From positions 1 to 31,484 of the forward strand of contig CAYJXJ010000035.1 of the NCBI GenBank assembly GCA_964374095.1: a stretch of 31,484 nucleotides of DNA, in the 5' to 3' direction. Numbering within the stretch: the stretch's first letter is position 1; each line of letters begins with the position of its first letter. The notes below the pieces were generated by a model. That model saw only the letters and a program-made list of their open reading frames with translations. It ran no database searches and was not told the origin of the DNA. The translations under genes and the position numbers were made by a program. Below are positions 29,342 to 31,484 of the stretch, piece after piece. Source of the stretch: CAYJXJ01 sp964374095 (lineage in GTDB: Bacteria; Elusimicrobiota; Elusimicrobia; UBA1565; UBA9628).

Positions 29342-29833
29342 GAACCAGAGCAATTGGTTTTGGTCCAAGCGCGAAGCCGCCGGGAGTTTGATGGTACTTG
29401 GCGGACTCGTGTATCTATGGTGAGTCGGTTGATGGCGCATCCGCATGGATGCATTGGTCAATTCAGTTCAGCTGCCTATGGCCTTAGAGGGAAATTGTTG
29501 GCGGACCTTGCCGAGGACAGGGAAGCTGCAAAAAAGGGGGAGAATGGAAAGAAGCTCGACACGTCCCGGATTTTGCGATAGAGCTTCCTTTCGACCGCAT
29601 CTCACTCATGCTACGGTGACCTCCACCGGTGGAGGTAAATAGCATCCACCGGATGGGCGCCGTGACGTGTTCGGAAAGCGGACTGGTGTGATTGCAAATC
29701 CGGGACGTATCAATGTCATTCACGGGTGCGTCGAACAGCGGCGCCTGGGAGGACAACAGGCCATGACCGGGTCTCCCCCATCCGATCATCGAAGGGGACG
29801 TGCGTGACCGCGCTCCGGGAGTACCCTGGGGTC
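29342..29833. other. 492-nt intergenic stretch of lower GC
   Basis: Visibly lower in GC than flanking genes. Open frames (e.g. plus 29354-29581) have no recognisable domain and no good ribosome site. Small inverted repeats are present (GCATCC/GGATGC around 29438; CATCC/GGATG around 29645) and the palindrome at 29619. It separates two operons facing each other, so a terminator is expected, but no hairpin with a T-run is clear. A decayed gene or structured RNA is possible. Confidence 0.5.
29619..29636. repeat. 18-bp palindrome (CACCGGTG family, copy 3)
   Basis: ACCTCCACCGGTGGAGGT, perfect; its 16-bp core is identical to that at 8021-8036. Confidence 0.85.
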
Positions 29834-30784
29834 CTAGAACCGAACGCCTAAGGAGAAGCGGTCCACCTGCCCGAGATCCCCGTAGGGAACCCAGGCGTAG
29901 TCGAAGCGGATGCCGCCGATATCCACGCCGGCCCCGGCGCTCATCCCGGCCAGGCCGTCGACTCCGCGCATGTTGCGCTGGTTGTAGCCTAAGCGCAGCG
30001 CAGTCCGGATGGGCCGAACTTTACCCCAGGAATAGCTCCCCTCTCCTCCGATGCTCACGTAGGGATCGTGGTCCACGGGAAAATTCGCGTCCATCGCCGC
30101 CCTGACGTACGGGGAGAGATGCCAGAGAAACCCCGAACGTAGGGCCAACGGCAGCGGGCTGGCGACCCCGCCCACGGAGAGCGGTGGGCCCAGGTTGGAA
30201 ATGGACACCCCGATATCCATGGGTCCGTCCCCGGCCACGACGACGTTGAGCATCTGGAAACCCATATCCAGCGCGGCCGTGACCCCGGCGGTCTCATGCA
30301 GGGACGTCCGGATGATCTTGGCTCCCGCCCCGTACAAAAAGGACTTGCGCCGCCGCGCAAAGGCCAGGGAGAGGGCGCCATCGCTGGGGGTGAAGGAACC
30401 CACCTCGTCGCCGCGGCCGTCGAAGGCGGTCTGACTGCCATGGGAGTAATAGACCAGACCCGCCGCGGCGACCCCGAGCTTTCCCAGCGATCGGCTGTAG
30501 GCCGCGGAGCCGGAGTGGGCCCCCGCGATGAGCCGCCCGCCTCCGAGGCTCAAGTCGGAGGCGAATTTGTCATCGCGGCGGGCCAATCCCGCCGGATTGT
30601 AGAACAGGGCCTCCGCGCCCTCGGCGCCGGCCACGGCCGCGCCCGCCATCCCCTCAAGCCTGGTCCCGGCCGGGAACTTGAGGAAGGACGCCGCCGTCGC
30701 CCCGATGGCCTTGCCGGAGAATGGAGTCGACGGGAACATGGCGGCCCGGAGACAAACCGGCGCGAAGGCGCCGGATAGGAACAA
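29834..30784 (-). CDS. PorV/UPF0164-type outer-membrane beta-barrel protein
   Basis: 316 residues from TTG 30784. It has the family's N-terminal pattern (ATAASFLKFPAGTRLEGMAGAAVAGAEGAEALFYNPAGLAR, where ALFYNPAGLA is the hallmark), alternating beta-strands with glycine-rich turns, and a C-terminus FDYAWVPYGDLGQVDRFSLGVRF ending in an aromatic, as outer-membrane barrels do. In Bacteroidetes PorV serves type IX secretion; in other phyla the role is open. The signal peptide looks longer than the TTG start allows; a CTG at 30811, 6 nt after GGAAGGG, would give a full hydrophobic leader and would overlap the upstream gene. Confidence 0.85.
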   Translation of the reverse strand: MFLSGAFAPVCLRAAMFPSTPFSGKAIGATAASFLKFPAGTRLEGMAGAAVAGAEGAEALFYNPAGLARRDDKFASDLSLGGGRLIAGAHSGSAAYSRSLGKLGVAAAGLVYYSHGSQTAFDGRGDEVGSFTPSDGALSLAFARRRKSFLYGAGAKIIRTSLHETAGVTAALDMGFQMLNVVVAGDGPMDIGVSISNLGPPLSVGGVASPLPLALRSGFLWHLSPYVRAAMDANFPVDHDPYVSIGGEGSYSWGKVRPIRTALRLGYNQRNMRGVDGLAGMSAGAGVDIGGIRFDYAWVPYGDLGQVDRFSLGVRF

Positions 30785-30798
30785 GCCGGTGATGAGGG

Positions 30799-31404
30799 CT
30801 AGATTGGCCAGACCGGACCCTTCCGCGCGGGTTTGGCTTCCCCCGGGGATGGTTCGGCGGCCGGGGCGACGGGCGGCGCGGCGGGGGGCGGTTGGATCAC
30901 CACAGGCTGGCTCAGAAGGATGGTCTTGTCCGCCTGCGAAGGCGCCGGAACCGGAGTGGTGGTAGGGGGGACAGGCGCGGCAACCGGGACGGGGGCGGGC
31001 GGCGACACCCCGGGCTGGTTCAAAAGGATGGTCTTCTCCGCCGGCGCCGGAGGGGCGACCACGGGCAGCGGCGCCGGAGCGGCTGCAGCGGGCGCCGGCG
31101 GGGCGATGATCAAAGTGGGGGTGGGGGCCGGAGCGCGAACAGGCCCGGGGACTTGGGATGAGACCGCGACCACAGCCGGGGTGGGCGCCGGGAATGGGGC
31201 GGGCGGCATGCCCACGGCCCCGGTAGTCGCGTGCCAGTGCGCGAGGCGCTCTCCCAACTCCTTGATGGCGCGCAGGATAAGGTCTTCTTGAGCCCCGGCC
31301 TTCGCGGCCAGGGCTTTGACGCTTGCCAACTCCCGCTCCACGCCCTCGAGTTGCGACTTTAGAGCCTGCAGGTAGACCATCCCGGCGCTGTGGCCCCCGG
31401 TCAT
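30799..31404 (-). CDS. Pro/Ala-rich protein with N-terminal coiled coil and KTILL repeats
   Basis: 201 residues from ATG 31404. An N-terminal helix (LKSQLEGVERELASVKALAA, then LILRAIKELGERLAHW) is followed by about 140 residues rich in Pro, Ala and Val. Two short repeats stand out in the disordered part: EKTILLNQPGV and DKTILLSQPVV, 40-odd residues apart. No signal peptide or enzyme motif. It ends 14 nt before the PorV-like gene and is probably in its operon. The real 5' end may be missing, because readable genomic sequence stops at 31430; the frame beyond that is adapter. Function unknown. Confidence 0.6.
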   Translation of the reverse strand: MTGGHSAGMVYLQALKSQLEGVERELASVKALAAKAGAQEDLILRAIKELGERLAHWHATTGAVGMPPAPFPAPTPAVVAVSSQVPGPVRAPAPTPTLIIAPPAPAAAAPAPLPVVAPPAPAEKTILLNQPGVSPPAPVPVAAPVPPTTTPVPAPSQADKTILLSQPVVIQPPPAAPPVAPAAEPSPGEAKPARKGPVWPI

Positions 31405-31430
31405 GGTGGCCTCGGTCCTTCGAATCCCGC

Positions 31431-31484
31431 AGATCGGAAGATCACACCTCTGAACTCCAGTCAAAATTCTTGGATCTCGTAAGA
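31431..31484. other. Illumina TruSeq adapter left on the scaffold end
   Basis: AGATCGGAAG, CTGAACTCCAGTCA and ATCTCGTA appear in the order and spacing of a TruSeq read-1 adapter, with an index-like stretch between and a few mismatches. Its minus-strand translation gives the known artefact-like peptide MTGVQRCDLPI. Not genomic. Confidence 0.97.

Noticed and set aside
29354..29642. Small open frames on plus in the low-GC intergenic region
   Set aside because: No recognisable domain, no good ribosome site and no support over alternative frames.
31405..31464. N-terminal 20 residues of the last gene's frame
   Set aside because: Most come from adapter sequence; the peptide MTGVQRCDLPI is a translation artefact.

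Overview
The window is a GC-rich (roughly 60-65 % by eye) bacterial metagenomic scaffold. It holds a 100-N scaffold gap at 14515-14614 and uncut Illumina adapter at its right end (31431-31484). The gene set points to a Gram-negative, little-studied lineage: a PorV/UPF0164-type outer-membrane barrel, split transketolase, the rpsP-khpA-trmD-rplS-rnhB-yraN cluster and strings of 4-nt gene overlaps. I lean towards Elusimicrobiota or a relative, with modest confidence; no marker here proves it.

Layout. 1-5012 (minus): a probable operon of a membrane-anchored trehalose-6-phosphate synthase, an ArsC/LMW-phosphatase, a DUF1646 permease and a dCache-HAMP sensor cut off by the window edge. Its leader holds a perfect 12-bp inverted repeat and a terminator-like hairpin touching the otsA start codon. 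5422-6232 (plus): an AbrB-type antitoxin, a RelE-like toxin and a small HTH protein. 6342-6416: tRNA-His. 6683-9852: a secreted TPR protein, an FNR-like regulator, a convergent single-domain response regulator, and a small secreted protein with four QFQPCVWPNKC repeats. 9915-12678 (minus): nucleoside salvage operon (purine nucleoside phosphorylase, deoA, upp). 12757-14514 (plus): split transketolase, running into the gap. 14615-15228 (minus): AbrB/PIN toxin-antitoxin, cut by the gap. 15369-16538: a small helical protein and an ADP-ribosylglycohydrolase.

16702-25349 (minus) is a compact 12-gene run, EIIA - APC permease - def - fmt - PASTA protein - rpe - rpsP - khpA - trmD - rplS - rnhB - yraN. 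It joins a transport/regulatory pair to translation genes. rimM is missing from its usual place, and bL19 carries an extra N-terminal copy of its own fold. 25546-29341 (plus) is a five-gene overlapping operon: hemD, inositol-monophosphatase family, thiolase, TauE/SafE exporter, DUF1634. 29342-29833 is an intergenic stretch of lower GC. 29834-31404 (minus): a Pro/Ala-rich protein and a PorV-like barrel.

Two themes recur. First, several transcript-leading genes have a -10 box only 5-11 nt from the start codon and no Shine-Dalgarno, which suggests leaderless mRNAs, while many genes inside operons have good Shine-Dalgarno sequences. Second, perfect palindromes sit between genes: a CACCGGTG-centred family at 8020, 25493 and 29619, and a 30-bp palindrome at 16588. 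The most novel-looking items are the Cys-repeat secreted peptide beside an FNR-like regulator, the internally duplicated bL19, and the terminator-like leaders in front of otsA and the response regulator.
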